A stretch of 64,000 nt of DNA, taken from Nocardia jiangxiensis NBRC 101359 (lineage in GTDB: Bacteria; Actinomycetota; Actinomycetes; Mycobacteriales; Mycobacteriaceae). The DNA is taken from assembly GCF_000308615.1 (NCBI RefSeq), contig NZ_BAGB01000003.1, positions 1 through 64,000 of the forward strand, in the 5' to 3' direction. Positions 29,565 through 37,709 of this stretch are shown in pieces. Within the stretch, counting starts at the first letter, position 1, and every line of letters begins with the position of its first letter. A model generated the notes under the pieces. The model was not told the DNA's origin, searched no databases, and worked only from the letters and a program-made list of their open reading frames with translations. Position numbers and translations under genes: made by a program.

Positions 29565-29570
29565 TACGCT
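29565..29570 (+). promoter_or_regulatory. Leaderless -10 box of the gtrA-like gene
   Basis: TACGCT (TANNNT) ends seven bases before GTG 29578, with no ribosome-binding site. It supports both a leaderless transcript and the chosen start. Confidence 0.5.
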
Positions 29571-29577
29571 CGTGCCC

Positions 29578-30060
29578 GTGACCGCGGAACCTCACCTGCC
29601 TCTGCCGCCCGAACTGCCACTGGTCGACGAGCCCGGCGGTACGGATGTCGATCTGCTGACGCAGATCATCCGGTTCATTCTGACCGGTGTGTTGTCGGCG
29701 GTCGTGGATTTCGGGCTCTACCTGGTGCTGTGGAAGGTCGCCGGCTTCGACCGCGACATCGCCAAGGCCTGCAGTTTCATCGTCGGCACCACGACGGCGT
29801 ATCTGATCAACCGTCGCTGGACGTTCAAGGCCGAACCCAGCCGCGCCCGGTTCATCGCGGTGGTCGTGCTCTACGCGATCACCTTCGCCGCCCAGGTCGG
29901 CATCAACGCGCTGCTGAATACGACGCTGCCCGCGATGAAGCTGAACATCGCGGGCCACCAGGTGGCGCTCGCGGTGCTGGTCGCCTTCGTCGTCGCCCAG
30001 GGCGTCGCGACGGTGATCAACTTCGTCGTGCAGCGCGCGGTCATCTTCAAAATGCACTGA
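29578..30060 (+). CDS. GtrA-family membrane protein, Rv3789-like
   Basis: A 160-residue membrane protein with four predicted helices and the GtrA signature (RFILTGVLSAVVDFGLY, then LINRRWTF). GtrA proteins are small flippase-like partners of lipid-linked sugar enzymes. The M. tuberculosis neighbour of dprE1, Rv3789, has been discussed as a decaprenyl-phospho-arabinose flippase or an arabinosyltransferase-recruiting protein. Here the gene is divergent from dprE1 rather than co-directional. GTG 29578 is chosen because TACGCT lies seven bases upstream and the preceding frame does not resemble the family. Confidence 0.85.
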   Translation: MTAEPHLPLPPELPLVDEPGGTDVDLLTQIIRFILTGVLSAVVDFGLYLVLWKVAGFDRDIAKACSFIVGTTTAYLINRRWTFKAEPSRARFIAVVVLYAITFAAQVGINALLNTTLPAMKLNIAGHQVALAVLVAFVVAQGVATVINFVVQRAVIFKMH

Positions 30061-30125
30061 GCGCTCCGGCCGCTCCGCGACTTTTGCGTGTCGTCGGGTG
30101 TAGCGAGACTTTTGCCTCAGGCCCC

Positions 30126-32342
30126 TCAGGCGGGCGCCAGGGTTACCGGTACACCGTTGAACACCGCATTACCCGAGGGGACGTCGACCAGTGTGTCGTC
30201 GGTCAGGATGTTGGCGTTGACTCCGGGATGGGTGCGGGCGACCGATTGGGTGTTGTTCGCCTCGTGACCCCAGCCGTGCGGGAGGCTGACCACGCCGGGC
30301 ATGATCTCCTCGGTCGGTTCGAGCGGGACGGTGACCGTGCCCGCGGCGGATTTCACCACCGCGCGGTCGGTCAGGCCGAGGCGTTCGACGTCGTCGGGGT
30401 GGATGTGCAGGGTGCAGGTGTTGGATCCGCCGACCAGGGTGGGGATGTTGTGCATCCAGCTGTTGTTGGAGCGCAGTTGGCGGCGGCCGATGAGCAGCAG
30501 TTCGGGTGCGGTGTCGGCGAGGCGCTCGCGTAGCCGGGACAGGTCGTCCAGCAGCGGCTGCGGTGCGAGGTCAACGCGGCGCGAGGCGGTGCGCAGCACG
30601 CCGGGCAGGCGCGGACGCAGCGGTCCCAGATCGATGCCGTGCGGATTGTCCAGCAGCACTTGCAGATTCAGATCCTGGCGGATGGCGGCGTTCGAGGGGT
30701 CCGCGGCGGAGTTCCATTCGCCGTACGGGCCCAGGCGCAGCATCATGTCGATGCGCTGTTCGGTGCTGTTCTCGCCGTGCAGTTCCTCGCGACGTTCGAG
30801 CAGTCCGGCCTTGTGCAGCGTTCCGGCGATGATCAACTCGTCCACGGCGGCGATCGGATCGCGGGTCGGTTCGGGTTGCTGACCGGAAACTGCCGTCGCC
30901 AACCGGGCGAGGATCTCCGCCTCCGAGACCGCGTCGCCCAGCGGAACCAGCGGCCGGGAGTAGCGCGCGTAGTTGCGCACCGCGAATTGCAGCAGCGCGA
31001 AATCGTAGTGCGGCGACTGCACGGTGCGTGGTGGCGGCAGGATCACATCGGCGTGCCGGGTGGTCTCGTTGAGGTAGCGATCCACGCTCACCATGAACTC
31101 CAGTTCGGCGAGCGCCTCGGCGAGCCGGGCGCCGCCGGGTGCGGACAGCACCGGATTCCCGGCGACGGTGATCAGCGCCCGGATCTGCCCCTCACCCGGT
31201 GTGCGGATCTCCTCGGCGAGTGCCGCGATCGGGAATTCGCCCATGGTTTCGGGCAATTCACGCACGCGGGTGGTCCAGCGACCGAGCCGGAACGGCCGGG
31301 TGCGCACGATGCCGAGTGCGGCGGCGGTGGCGAACATCGCCCCGCCCGGACGATCCAGATTGCCGGTGAGCACGTTGATCACGTCGACCAGCCACTGCGT
31401 CAGCGTGCCGAATTCGGCGGTGCAGGTGCCGATGCGGGCGTAGACCGCGGCGCTGGGCGCGGCGGCGAGTTCGCGCGCCAGCCGGATCACCGTGTCCGCG
31501 GGGACGCCGGTGCGTTCGGCGACCACGTCGGGGGTGAAATCGGCTGCGGCCGAGCGCACCTCCGCCAGCCCGTCGACCGGCACGCGGATCCGCGTGAGAT
31601 TCTCCGCGAAGAGGGTGTGCACGATCCCGAACAGCAGATAGGCATCACTGCCGGGACGGATGAACAGATGTTCGTCGGCCAGTTTCGCGGTGCGGGTGCG
31701 CCGCGGATCCACCACCACGAACCGTCCGCCGCGCTTGCGCAGCGCCTTCAACCGTCCCGGGTAGTCCGGCGCGGTGCACAGTGATCCGTTGGACTCCAGG
31801 GGATTCGCCCCGAGCATCAGCAGGTAGTCGGTGCGGTCCAGATCCGGCACCGGCACGGTCAGCGGATCACCGAACATCAGCCCGCTGGCGACCTGTTTGG
31901 GCATCTGATCGGCGGTACTGGCCGAATACAGATTGCGCGTGCTCAACGCGCGTATCAGCACGGGGACGTACAGTGCCCCGGCGACGGTGTGGGCGTTGGG
32001 ATTTCCCAGATACAGCGCCGTGGTCGAGCGCCCGAATTCCTGGACCAGCGCCGGAATCCGCTCGGTGATCAGATCGAACGCCTCCTGCCAGGAGGCGGTG
32101 CGCCAGCTGTCGTCGGCGCGATCGCGGATCATCGGTTCGGTGAGCCGGTCCGGGTCGGCGTCCAGATGTCCCAGACTCGCCCCCTTCGGGCACAGGAATC
32201 CGCGGCTGAACGGATCCGCCCGATCCCCGCGCACGCCGACGACGTGATCCTCGGCGTCGAGGGTGAGCTCGAGCCCGCACACGGCCTCGCACAGCGGGCA
32301 GGTGCGCAACAGGGTGCGATGCGCAGTGGTGACATCCGTCAT
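30126..32342 (-). CDS. Molybdopterin-dependent oxidoreductase, formate dehydrogenase/nitrate reductase superfamily
   Basis: A 738-residue bis-MGD molybdenum enzyme. An N-terminal [4Fe-4S] site is visible as CPLCEAVC followed by CPKG near residue 52. Then come the cofactor-binding domains (SASTADQMPKQ, GANPLESNGS, VVDPRRTRTAKLAD) and a C-terminal MopB domain (NNSWMHNIP, HPDDVERLGL, GWGHEANN). No twin-arginine signal is present, so it is cytoplasmic. The metal-ligand residue cannot be assigned by eye and the substrate is unknown. The ATG at 32342 follows GGGGAT; the longer frame is rejected. It appears unrelated to the cell-wall genes around it. Confidence 0.85.
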   Translation of the reverse strand: MTDVTTAHRTLLRTCPLCEAVCGLELTLDAEDHVVGVRGDRADPFSRGFLCPKGASLGHLDADPDRLTEPMIRDRADDSWRTASWQEAFDLITERIPALVQEFGRSTTALYLGNPNAHTVAGALYVPVLIRALSTRNLYSASTADQMPKQVASGLMFGDPLTVPVPDLDRTDYLLMLGANPLESNGSLCTAPDYPGRLKALRKRGGRFVVVDPRRTRTAKLADEHLFIRPGSDAYLLFGIVHTLFAENLTRIRVPVDGLAEVRSAAADFTPDVVAERTGVPADTVIRLARELAAAPSAAVYARIGTCTAEFGTLTQWLVDVINVLTGNLDRPGGAMFATAAALGIVRTRPFRLGRWTTRVRELPETMGEFPIAALAEEIRTPGEGQIRALITVAGNPVLSAPGGARLAEALAELEFMVSVDRYLNETTRHADVILPPPRTVQSPHYDFALLQFAVRNYARYSRPLVPLGDAVSEAEILARLATAVSGQQPEPTRDPIAAVDELIIAGTLHKAGLLERREELHGENSTEQRIDMMLRLGPYGEWNSAADPSNAAIRQDLNLQVLLDNPHGIDLGPLRPRLPGVLRTASRRVDLAPQPLLDDLSRLRERLADTAPELLLIGRRQLRSNNSWMHNIPTLVGGSNTCTLHIHPDDVERLGLTDRAVVKSAAGTVTVPLEPTEEIMPGVVSLPHGWGHEANNTQSVARTHPGVNANILTDDTLVDVPSGNAVFNGVPVTLAPA

Positions 32343-32403
32343 ATCCCCATCATCACCCGCGCCGCCGACTGCGGATATGTAAACGGTCATACACAACACA
32401 AAA

Positions 32404-32429
32404 CCGCGAGCACCGGGTGGTTCTCGCGG
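32404..32429 (-). terminator. Rho-independent terminator of the prim-pol-like gene
   Basis: CCGCGAG (32404-32410) and CTCGCGG (32423-32429) form a stem. Read on the minus strand it is followed by TTTTGTG, a U-rich tail, and lies about 45 bases after the stop at 32473. Confidence 0.65.
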
Positions 32430-32472
32430 CTTTGTTGTCAGAAATTCAGCGTTGTTGGTACTTCGGCCCTGC

Positions 32473-32970
32473 TCAGCTCGCGATGCGGGCCAGCTGCGGC
32501 TTGCGTCGGCCGGTGGTGGCCGAACGGACGGCCGCGCCCAGCGCGACCACCGGCGGGATCCAGCGAGCCTCGCTCGGGGCGACGCCCCAGCAGGCGTCGC
32601 CGGTCGAGAGCTGGGTCGGCGGCAGCGGGATGCCCGCGCCGTCGGTGTGGACGATCGCGCCTGCCCTGCGCAGCGCCTCGACGGCCATGGCGGCCTTGGC
32701 GACTCCGGTGACCAGGTGGATCTCGCGGCGCTCGGCGCCCGGAATCTCGATGACCGGACCCGTCAGGTCGTTCGCTCGCAAGAATCGGCGCACGGCCGCG
32801 GCGAGTTCGCCGGTGACCTCGATGCCCGATACATCCTCGTCGGTGATCAGGCAGATGCCGTTGGCCGTTTCGGCGACCGTCCAGCCGCGCTGGATGTAGT
32901 CCTGCGCGCTAGCGGCACGCTCGGCCGCCTTGACGGAAGTCGGAAACGTCGTACGCACTGTCTTCTCCAT
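32473..32970 (-). CDS. Small prim-pol N-terminal-like protein, function uncertain
   Basis: A 165-residue soluble protein. The pattern of a GW start motif, a GPVIEIPG strand, HTDGAGIPLPPT and a C-terminal WGVAPSEARWIPP resembles the short actinobacterial relatives of the bifunctional primase/polymerase N-terminal domain. I do not see the acidic catalytic triad, so an enzymatic role is doubtful. ATG 32970 is preceded by GGGGA; the frame extends upstream without similarity. It is followed by its own terminator and is divergent from the DUF4282 gene. Confidence 0.6.
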   Translation of the reverse strand: MEKTVRTTFPTSVKAAERAASAQDYIQRGWTVAETANGICLITDEDVSGIEVTGELAAAVRRFLRANDLTGPVIEIPGAERREIHLVTGVAKAAMAVEALRRAGAIVHTDGAGIPLPPTQLSTGDACWGVAPSEARWIPPVVALGAAVRSATTGRRKPQLARIAS

Positions 32971-33214
32971 TCCCCGGGTAGATCTAGTCCTGCTATGAGG
33001 TCTTGCTGCTGTCACCAGCTGGTCACGAGTGATATCGGGCGGCAGCATCCGCGGTGTTACATATCCTCGAAACTTTTTCGCCAGCCGTAGAATTCATCAC
33101 AAGATCGGCGGTCTGATTCGTAACCGCTATGACCTCGACGGTGTTGCCTTCGGCTGTCATGGCTCCTACCTTCGCGCTGCTGCCTGTGAATCCCTGAGGT
33201 GCTACCTGTGAATC

Positions 33215-33249
33215 AAATCCGTTGGGACTGGCAGATTCCCAACGGATTT
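33215..33249. other. Perfect 13-bp hairpin in a 341-base gene-free gap
   Basis: AAATCCGTTGGGA (33215-33227) pairs perfectly with TCCCAACGGATTT (33237-33249) around a nine-base loop. A short direct repeat CTGTGAATC (33184-33192 and 33206-33214) precedes it. A 60-codon GTG frame (33029-33211) ends three bases before the hairpin but has no family match. The rest of 32971-33311 shows nothing I can name. The hairpin could be a terminator for an unrecognised small transcript or an operator. Confidence 0.5.
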
Positions 33250-33311
33250 CTTAAAGCCTGCTGGGAGCCGCCGCATTGCCGCAGCGTGCGGGCGGGTAGA
33301 GGATCACGGAT

Positions 33312-33866
33312 ATGACCGATGACACCGGCGAACCGGTGACCGTGGATCCGGACGAGGGGTACCTCTCCTGGCGTGAATCGGTGGCACAGCGGCTGCCGTT
33401 GCGTTCCCGTAATACCAGTGAGGAGCCGCGGGCGGAGCCGTTCCGCAGTCCGGGGGCGTTCCGCGAGTGGTGTGCCTCCGCCGCGCGGGCCCTGCTCGAC
33501 GTGCAGTTCGCCCGGCCCGCGACGCGCACCCTGCTGCCGCTGGCCTACATCCTGGGTCTGGCCTTCGCGCTCGCGGTGCCGACCGTGCTGACGGTGCTGC
33601 TGTGGCGGCTCTCACTACCGCTGGGGATCGTATTTCTGGTGGTGGTGGCGGTGCCGCTGGGACTCACGATCGCGGCGGTGGTGCGGTTGGCGCTGGAGTT
33701 CCTGGTGAACGCCGCGCGCCTGGCCGGACGTGTGGAGCACATCACCGAACTCGCGGACGATCTGTTCCAGGCGCTGTCCGATGTGGCCGCACCGGTCAAC
33801 CAGCTGTCCGAGGATGTACGGGCGGTGCAGTTCTGGCGGTTCCGCAAGCGCGCTCCGCGAAAATAA
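33312..33866 (+). CDS. DUF4282-family membrane protein
   Basis: A 184-residue protein with a polar N-terminal third, two membrane helices (about 76-96 and 101-124) and a C-terminal amphipathic region (RLALEFLVNAARL, ITELADDLF), the arrangement of DUF4282 proteins, whose function is unknown. ATG 33312 follows GAGGATCACGG. The 185 bases downstream, before the XRE gene, contain no gene; a TTGTGCGACAA inverted repeat there may be regulatory. Confidence 0.7.
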   Translation: MTDDTGEPVTVDPDEGYLSWRESVAQRLPLRSRNTSEEPRAEPFRSPGAFREWCASAARALLDVQFARPATRTLLPLAYILGLAFALAVPTVLTVLLWRLSLPLGIVFLVVVAVPLGLTIAAVVRLALEFLVNAARLAGRVEHITELADDLFQALSDVAAPVNQLSEDVRAVQFWRFRKRAPRK

Positions 33867-34051
33867 CCCTGGTTGGCTCATCTGTGAGGTTGGCGTGAAT
33901 GCGCCACACCCCATATCGGGAGATCGTTTTGTTGTGCGACAATCCGAGCTCGGGTCCGGCAAGCCGAATCCGGTACCGCATAAGGGTTTTGCTGTTCGGC
34001 GTGCCGCGATGGGGCGAGTGCGATCGGCGCACGTGACGCAGGGGGAAGTAC

Positions 34052-34930
34052 ATGGGCCTACCGCACGGGATCACCGGTTCGACGATGCCCCGCCGCCAGT
34101 TGGGCCGCCGCCTGCGTGATCTGCGCAACCGGGCCCGGATGACCACGCGCGTGGCGGCACAGCGGCTGGAATGGTCCGAGGCCAAGATCTGGCGCATCGA
34201 AACCGGGCAAACTTCGTTGCGCGGCTTGGATGTCGAGGCCATGTGCAAGATCTACGGCGCGTCCGCGGAATCGGCCGAACCGCTCATCGCGCTGGCCCGC
34301 GAGACCAAGGCGCGCGGCTGGTGGACCGAGTACAGCGACGTGATCCCCGAGGGTTTCGAGGTGTACCTGGGCCTGGAAGAGGCTGCCACCCGCCTGGCCA
34401 CCTACGAGAACGAGCTGGTCCCCGGCCTGTTGCAGACCCCGGACTACGCCCGCGCGGTGCTGACCGGCTCGCGCCCGGACATCTCCCAGGTCGACGTCGA
34501 TCGGCGAGTGGCGGTGCGCCTGGCCCGTCAGTCGGTCCTGACCCGCAGCCCGAATCCGCTTCGGCTGGAAGCGATGATCACCGAGGCGTTGCTCTGGCAT
34601 CGCATCGGCGGCGCCGGCGTGATGGCCGCCCAGCTCGACCACCTGCGTCGCCTGTGCGAGTTACCGAACATCGAGATCCGGGTCGTGCCAACCGATTCCG
34701 GCTATCACGAGGGCATGGACTCGGGTCGCTTCGCGCTACTCGAATTCGACGATGCCGCAGGGGAACTCGCCGAACCCCCGGTCGTGTTCGTGCAGAACTA
34801 CACCGGCACCGCGTATTTCGACAAAGAAAACGAAATCACCCGCTACCGCCAGGCTTTCGAGAGCATCCGTGCCGTGACCATCGACGCCCGCGAACCACTC
34901 GAACAGGCCCGCGCGGGTCTGGGCACGTAG
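34052..34930 (+). CDS. XRE-family regulator with DUF5753 domain
   Basis: A 292-residue transcription regulator of the class common in Streptomyces and Nocardia. It has a helix-turn-helix at about 14-70 (LRDLRNRARMTTRVAAQRL, KIWRIETGQ) and a DUF5753 domain at about 95-285 (ENELVPGLLQTPDYARAV, NIEIRVVP, FVQNYTG). Such regulators are usually paired with a small DUF397 protein; none is seen next to it. ATG 34052 lies five bases after GGGGGA. Downstream (34931-35117) I see no gene. Confidence 0.9.
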   Translation: MGLPHGITGSTMPRRQLGRRLRDLRNRARMTTRVAAQRLEWSEAKIWRIETGQTSLRGLDVEAMCKIYGASAESAEPLIALARETKARGWWTEYSDVIPEGFEVYLGLEEAATRLATYENELVPGLLQTPDYARAVLTGSRPDISQVDVDRRVAVRLARQSVLTRSPNPLRLEAMITEALLWHRIGGAGVMAAQLDHLRRLCELPNIEIRVVPTDSGYHEGMDSGRFALLEFDDAAGELAEPPVVFVQNYTGTAYFDKENEITRYRQAFESIRAVTIDAREPLEQARAGLGT

Positions 34931-35117
34931 CTCCCCCGCCTCTCCGCAACTTCAGCGAGCCGTTGGGTGCCACGGACTTTCGTGTCGGGCCGACGGTTGA
35001 GGAGATGATCTGGCTTCGGGCGTACCCCATGAGTTACCCATGTACTTCTGAAATCAGTTGTTGCGATGATGGCGCACGACACGCTGAAAACGCAGAGAAG
35101 CGAGGTTGCAGGCTCGC

Positions 35118-35519
35118 TCAGAGGAGCTCGGACAGAACCTCTCGGTGCGTGCGGGCCGACTCCGCGTGCACGGCGCGGCCCTTGTCGGTGAGGCAGACGA
35201 AGATGGCGCGGCGGTCGTCGCTGCACATGCTGCGGCTGACCAGGTCGTCGCGCTCGAGGCGGGCGACCGCGCGGGACAGGGCGCTTTGACTCAGGTAGAT
35301 GTCAGCGGCCAGATCGCTCATCCGATAGGTCTCGCAGTCGGCGTCGACCAGGCGGTCGAGCGTTTCGAATTCGCTCAGACCGATGCGGTGCCGGTGCTGC
35401 AACTCCTTCTCGAGAGCGCAGGACACCGTCGCGTGTTTGTCCAGGAGCTCGCGCCATTGCCCCACCAGTGCGGTGGGTGCTGCCGCTCGCGGCGCTGACG
35501 CTGTCGACGCCTTTGTCAT
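35118..35519 (-). CDS. MarR-family regulator, probable repressor of the adjacent efflux gene
   Basis: A 133-residue winged-helix protein: an N-terminal dimerisation helix, a recognition region (MSDLAADIYLSQSALSRAVARL, with the helix-turn-helix from about 68) and the wing containing SDDRRAIF. It is divergent from a DHA2-type transporter gene across 86 bases that contain a perfect ten-base inverted repeat. MarR regulators in this arrangement typically repress both genes and are released by drug-like ligands; that is inferred here. Confidence 0.9.
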   Translation of the reverse strand: MTKASTASAPRAAAPTALVGQWRELLDKHATVSCALEKELQHRHRIGLSEFETLDRLVDADCETYRMSDLAADIYLSQSALSRAVARLERDDLVSRSMCSDDRRAIFVCLTDKGRAVHAESARTHREVLSELL

Positions 35520-35556
35520 GCCGCCATCCTAGTGCCGCGAGCCGAACAATGCAAAC

Positions 35557-35597
35557 GCATTAAATGCTTGCACATTTAATGCACGCGCAAGTAATGT
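35557..35597 (+). promoter_or_regulatory. MarR operator overlapping the MFS promoter
   Basis: GCATTAAATG (35557-35566) and CATTTAATGC (35573-35582) are a perfect inverted repeat with spacer CTTGCA. The right half-site and spacer cover TTGCAC (35568-35573), a plausible -35, with TAATGT (35592-35597) 18 bases downstream as -10 and the ATG eight bases after that. Repressor binding would block the promoter directly. Confidence 0.75.
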
Positions 35598-35605
35598 TCC
35601 GTGTC

Positions 35606-37081
35606 ATGACTTCCACGGCAACGTTCTCGGCAAGCTCCGCTGCCGATTCCCGGTGGTCGGCACGCCTGTGGGGCATGCTGATCACGCTGTGCATCGTGCT
35701 GTTCCTCGACGGACTCGACGTTTCGATGATCGGCGTCGCCCTGCCGTCCATCGGTAAAGATCTGCATCTGGGCACCTCGACCCTGCAGTGGCTGGTCAGC
35801 GGCTACGTGCTGGGTTACGGCGGGTTGCTGCTGCTCGGCGGGCGCACCGCCGACCTGCTCGGCCGCCGCCGCGTCTTCCTGATCGCGCTGGGCGTGTTCG
35901 CGCTGGCCTCGCTCGCGGGCGGACTGGTCAGCTCGGCCGCACTGCTGATCGCGACCCGCTTCGTCAAGGGGCTGGCCGCGGCGTTCACCGCGCCGACCGG
36001 CCTGTCCATCATCACCACCAACTTCGCCGAGGGCCCGGCCCGCAACCGGGCGCTGTCCATCTACACCGTGTTCGGCGCGGGCGGCTACTCGATGGGCCTG
36101 GTGTTCGGCGGCCTGATGACCGGACTGGGCTGGCGCTGGACCTTCCTGCTGCCGGTGCCGATCGCCCTGGCCGCGTTGATCGCCGCGCTGATCCTGGTGC
36201 CGCGCGACCGCCGCGCGGAGGAGGGCGGACACGATCTGCTGGGCGCGCTGTTGTCCACCGCGGGCATGCTGCTGCTGGTCTACACCGTGGTCTCCGCACC
36301 GCAGGCCGGATGGGGTTCGGCCCGCACGATCGGTTCGTTCGCGGCGGTGGCGGCGTTGTTCGTCGGCTTCGTGGCGGTGGAGAAGCGGGTGCGGCATCCG
36401 CTGATCCGGCTCGGCATCCTGCGCCGTGCGACGCTGGTCCGCGCCAGTCTGGTGATCGTCGCACTGGCCGGGTCCTACTTCAGCTGGCAGTTCATCGTGA
36501 CGCTGTATCTACAGGACACGCTGCACTGGTCGCCGCTGCAACTGGCGATGGGTCTGCTGCCGGTGGGTCTGCTGGTGGCGCTGTCCTCGGTGTTCTCCGA
36601 CAAGCTGGTCGACCGGTTCGGCACCGGCCCGATCATCGCGGTGACCATGATCGCGATGAGCATCGGCTACCTGCTGTTCCTGCGGGTGGACACGCACCCG
36701 TCCTATCTGACGGTCATCCTGCCCGCGGTCATGTTGGTCGGCATCGGCTGGATCGGCTTCCCGTCGATCAACATCCAGGCCACCGCCGGTATCGATGACG
36801 ACGAACAGGGCCTGGCCGCCGGCGTGCTGCAAACCTCGATGCAGGTCGGCGCGGCGATCATCCTGGCGGTCAACACCGCGATCATCGCCTCCGGGGCACA
36901 CACCGACACCTCACCCGCGGCCGTCCTGAGCGGCTACCGTCCGGGCCTGATCTTCGTCGGCGTGGTGGCGTTCATCGGCGCACTGGTGGCGCTGACCCAC
37001 TTCCTGCCCACCCGCCGAGCGGCCGAACCTGTCCGGGACCTCGACGACGAGCCGCACCAGGAGGAACTCGCGGCCGCCTGA
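35606..37081 (+). CDS. MFS drug efflux transporter, DHA2 (EmrB/QacA) family
   Basis: A 491-residue transporter with about fourteen predicted helices, expected to export drug-like compounds with proton antiport. The first helix carries LDGLDVSMIGVALPSI, the DHA2 form of motif C/D1, and the 2-3 loop has GGRTADLLGRRR (motif A). ATG 35606 lacks a Shine-Dalgarno but follows TAATGT by eight bases, so the mRNA may be leaderless; the in-frame start upstream falls inside the operator and is rejected. It is followed by a strong bidirectional terminator. Confidence 0.92.
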   Translation: MTSTATFSASSAADSRWSARLWGMLITLCIVLFLDGLDVSMIGVALPSIGKDLHLGTSTLQWLVSGYVLGYGGLLLLGGRTADLLGRRRVFLIALGVFALASLAGGLVSSAALLIATRFVKGLAAAFTAPTGLSIITTNFAEGPARNRALSIYTVFGAGGYSMGLVFGGLMTGLGWRWTFLLPVPIALAALIAALILVPRDRRAEEGGHDLLGALLSTAGMLLLVYTVVSAPQAGWGSARTIGSFAAVAALFVGFVAVEKRVRHPLIRLGILRRATLVRASLVIVALAGSYFSWQFIVTLYLQDTLHWSPLQLAMGLLPVGLLVALSSVFSDKLVDRFGTGPIIAVTMIAMSIGYLLFLRVDTHPSYLTVILPAVMLVGIGWIGFPSINIQATAGIDDDEQGLAAGVLQTSMQVGAAIILAVNTAIIASGAHTDTSPAAVLSGYRPGLIFVGVVAFIGALVALTHFLPTRRAAEPVRDLDDEPHQEELAAA

Positions 37082-37100
37082 GAATCCCATGATCGAGCCG

Positions 37101-37139
37101 AACCCTCGGTGGGCGAACATCATTCGCCCACCGAGGGTT
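37101..37139. terminator. Strong bidirectional hairpin terminator
   Basis: A perfect 17-base stem (37101-37117 with 37123-37139) and loop CATCA, placed between the convergent MFS and rmlC genes. It starts 19 bases after the MFS stop. Confidence 0.9.
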
Positions 37140-37147
37140 TCGTGCTG

Positions 37148-37708
37148 TCAGGGACGCAGTGTGCGCAGGCTCGGGGCGGCGGCGTCCTTCGGGGAGCGGA
37201 CGTAGGTCAAGGGCTGGCCGTCGCGGCCCGTGGTGGGCCAGTCGATGGCGAGGTCCGGGTCGAAAGCGTCCAGGTCGCGGTCGAATTCGGGGGAGTACTC
37301 CAGGGAGCAGAGGTAGGTGGCGGTGGAGCCGTCCTCGAGCGAGAGCAGTGCGTGGCCGAGGCCGTCCGACAGGTAGACCGAGCGGCGGTCCGTGTCATCG
37401 ATCAGCACGGTGTCCCAGGTGCCGAAGGTGGGGGAGTCGGAGCGCAGATCCACGATGACGTCCAGGAACGCACCGCGCACGCAGGTCACGTATTTCGCCT
37501 GGCCGGGCGGGGTTTCGGTGTAGTGGATGCCGCGCAGCACCCCGGCCGCGGACACCGAGGTGTTCACCTGCCGCAGATCGAACGGCCGCCCGACGGCCTT
37601 CTCGAATTCCGATGCCTTGAACGACTCGAGGAAGATCCCGCGATCGTCACCGTGCAGGCGAGGGGTGAACTCCCAGGCGCCGGGGACGGACAACTCGCGA
37701 ATCTGCAT
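37148..37708 (-). CDS. rmlC: dTDP-4-dehydrorhamnose 3,5-epimerase RmlC
   Basis: Third enzyme of dTDP-L-rhamnose synthesis, needed for the rhamnose linker that joins arabinogalactan to peptidoglycan. It has 186 residues with the RmlC jelly-roll motifs: DDRGIFLESF, VNTSVSAAGVLRGIHY with catalytic His62, and YLSDGLGHALLSLED. The start ATG is one base after the rmlA stop, so the two are co-translated. rmlD is not in the window. Confidence 0.93.
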   Translation of the reverse strand: MQIRELSVPGAWEFTPRLHGDDRGIFLESFKASEFEKAVGRPFDLRQVNTSVSAAGVLRGIHYTETPPGQAKYVTCVRGAFLDVIVDLRSDSPTFGTWDTVLIDDTDRRSVYLSDGLGHALLSLEDGSTATYLCSLEYSPEFDRDLDAFDPDLAIDWPTTGRDGQPLTYVRSPKDAAAPSLRTLRP

Positions 37709-37709
37709 A

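Noticed and set aside
33029..33211. A 60-codon GTG frame before the 13-bp hairpin
   Set aside because: No ribosome site, no family, and mixed codon bias; kept only as a possible small transcript in the findings.
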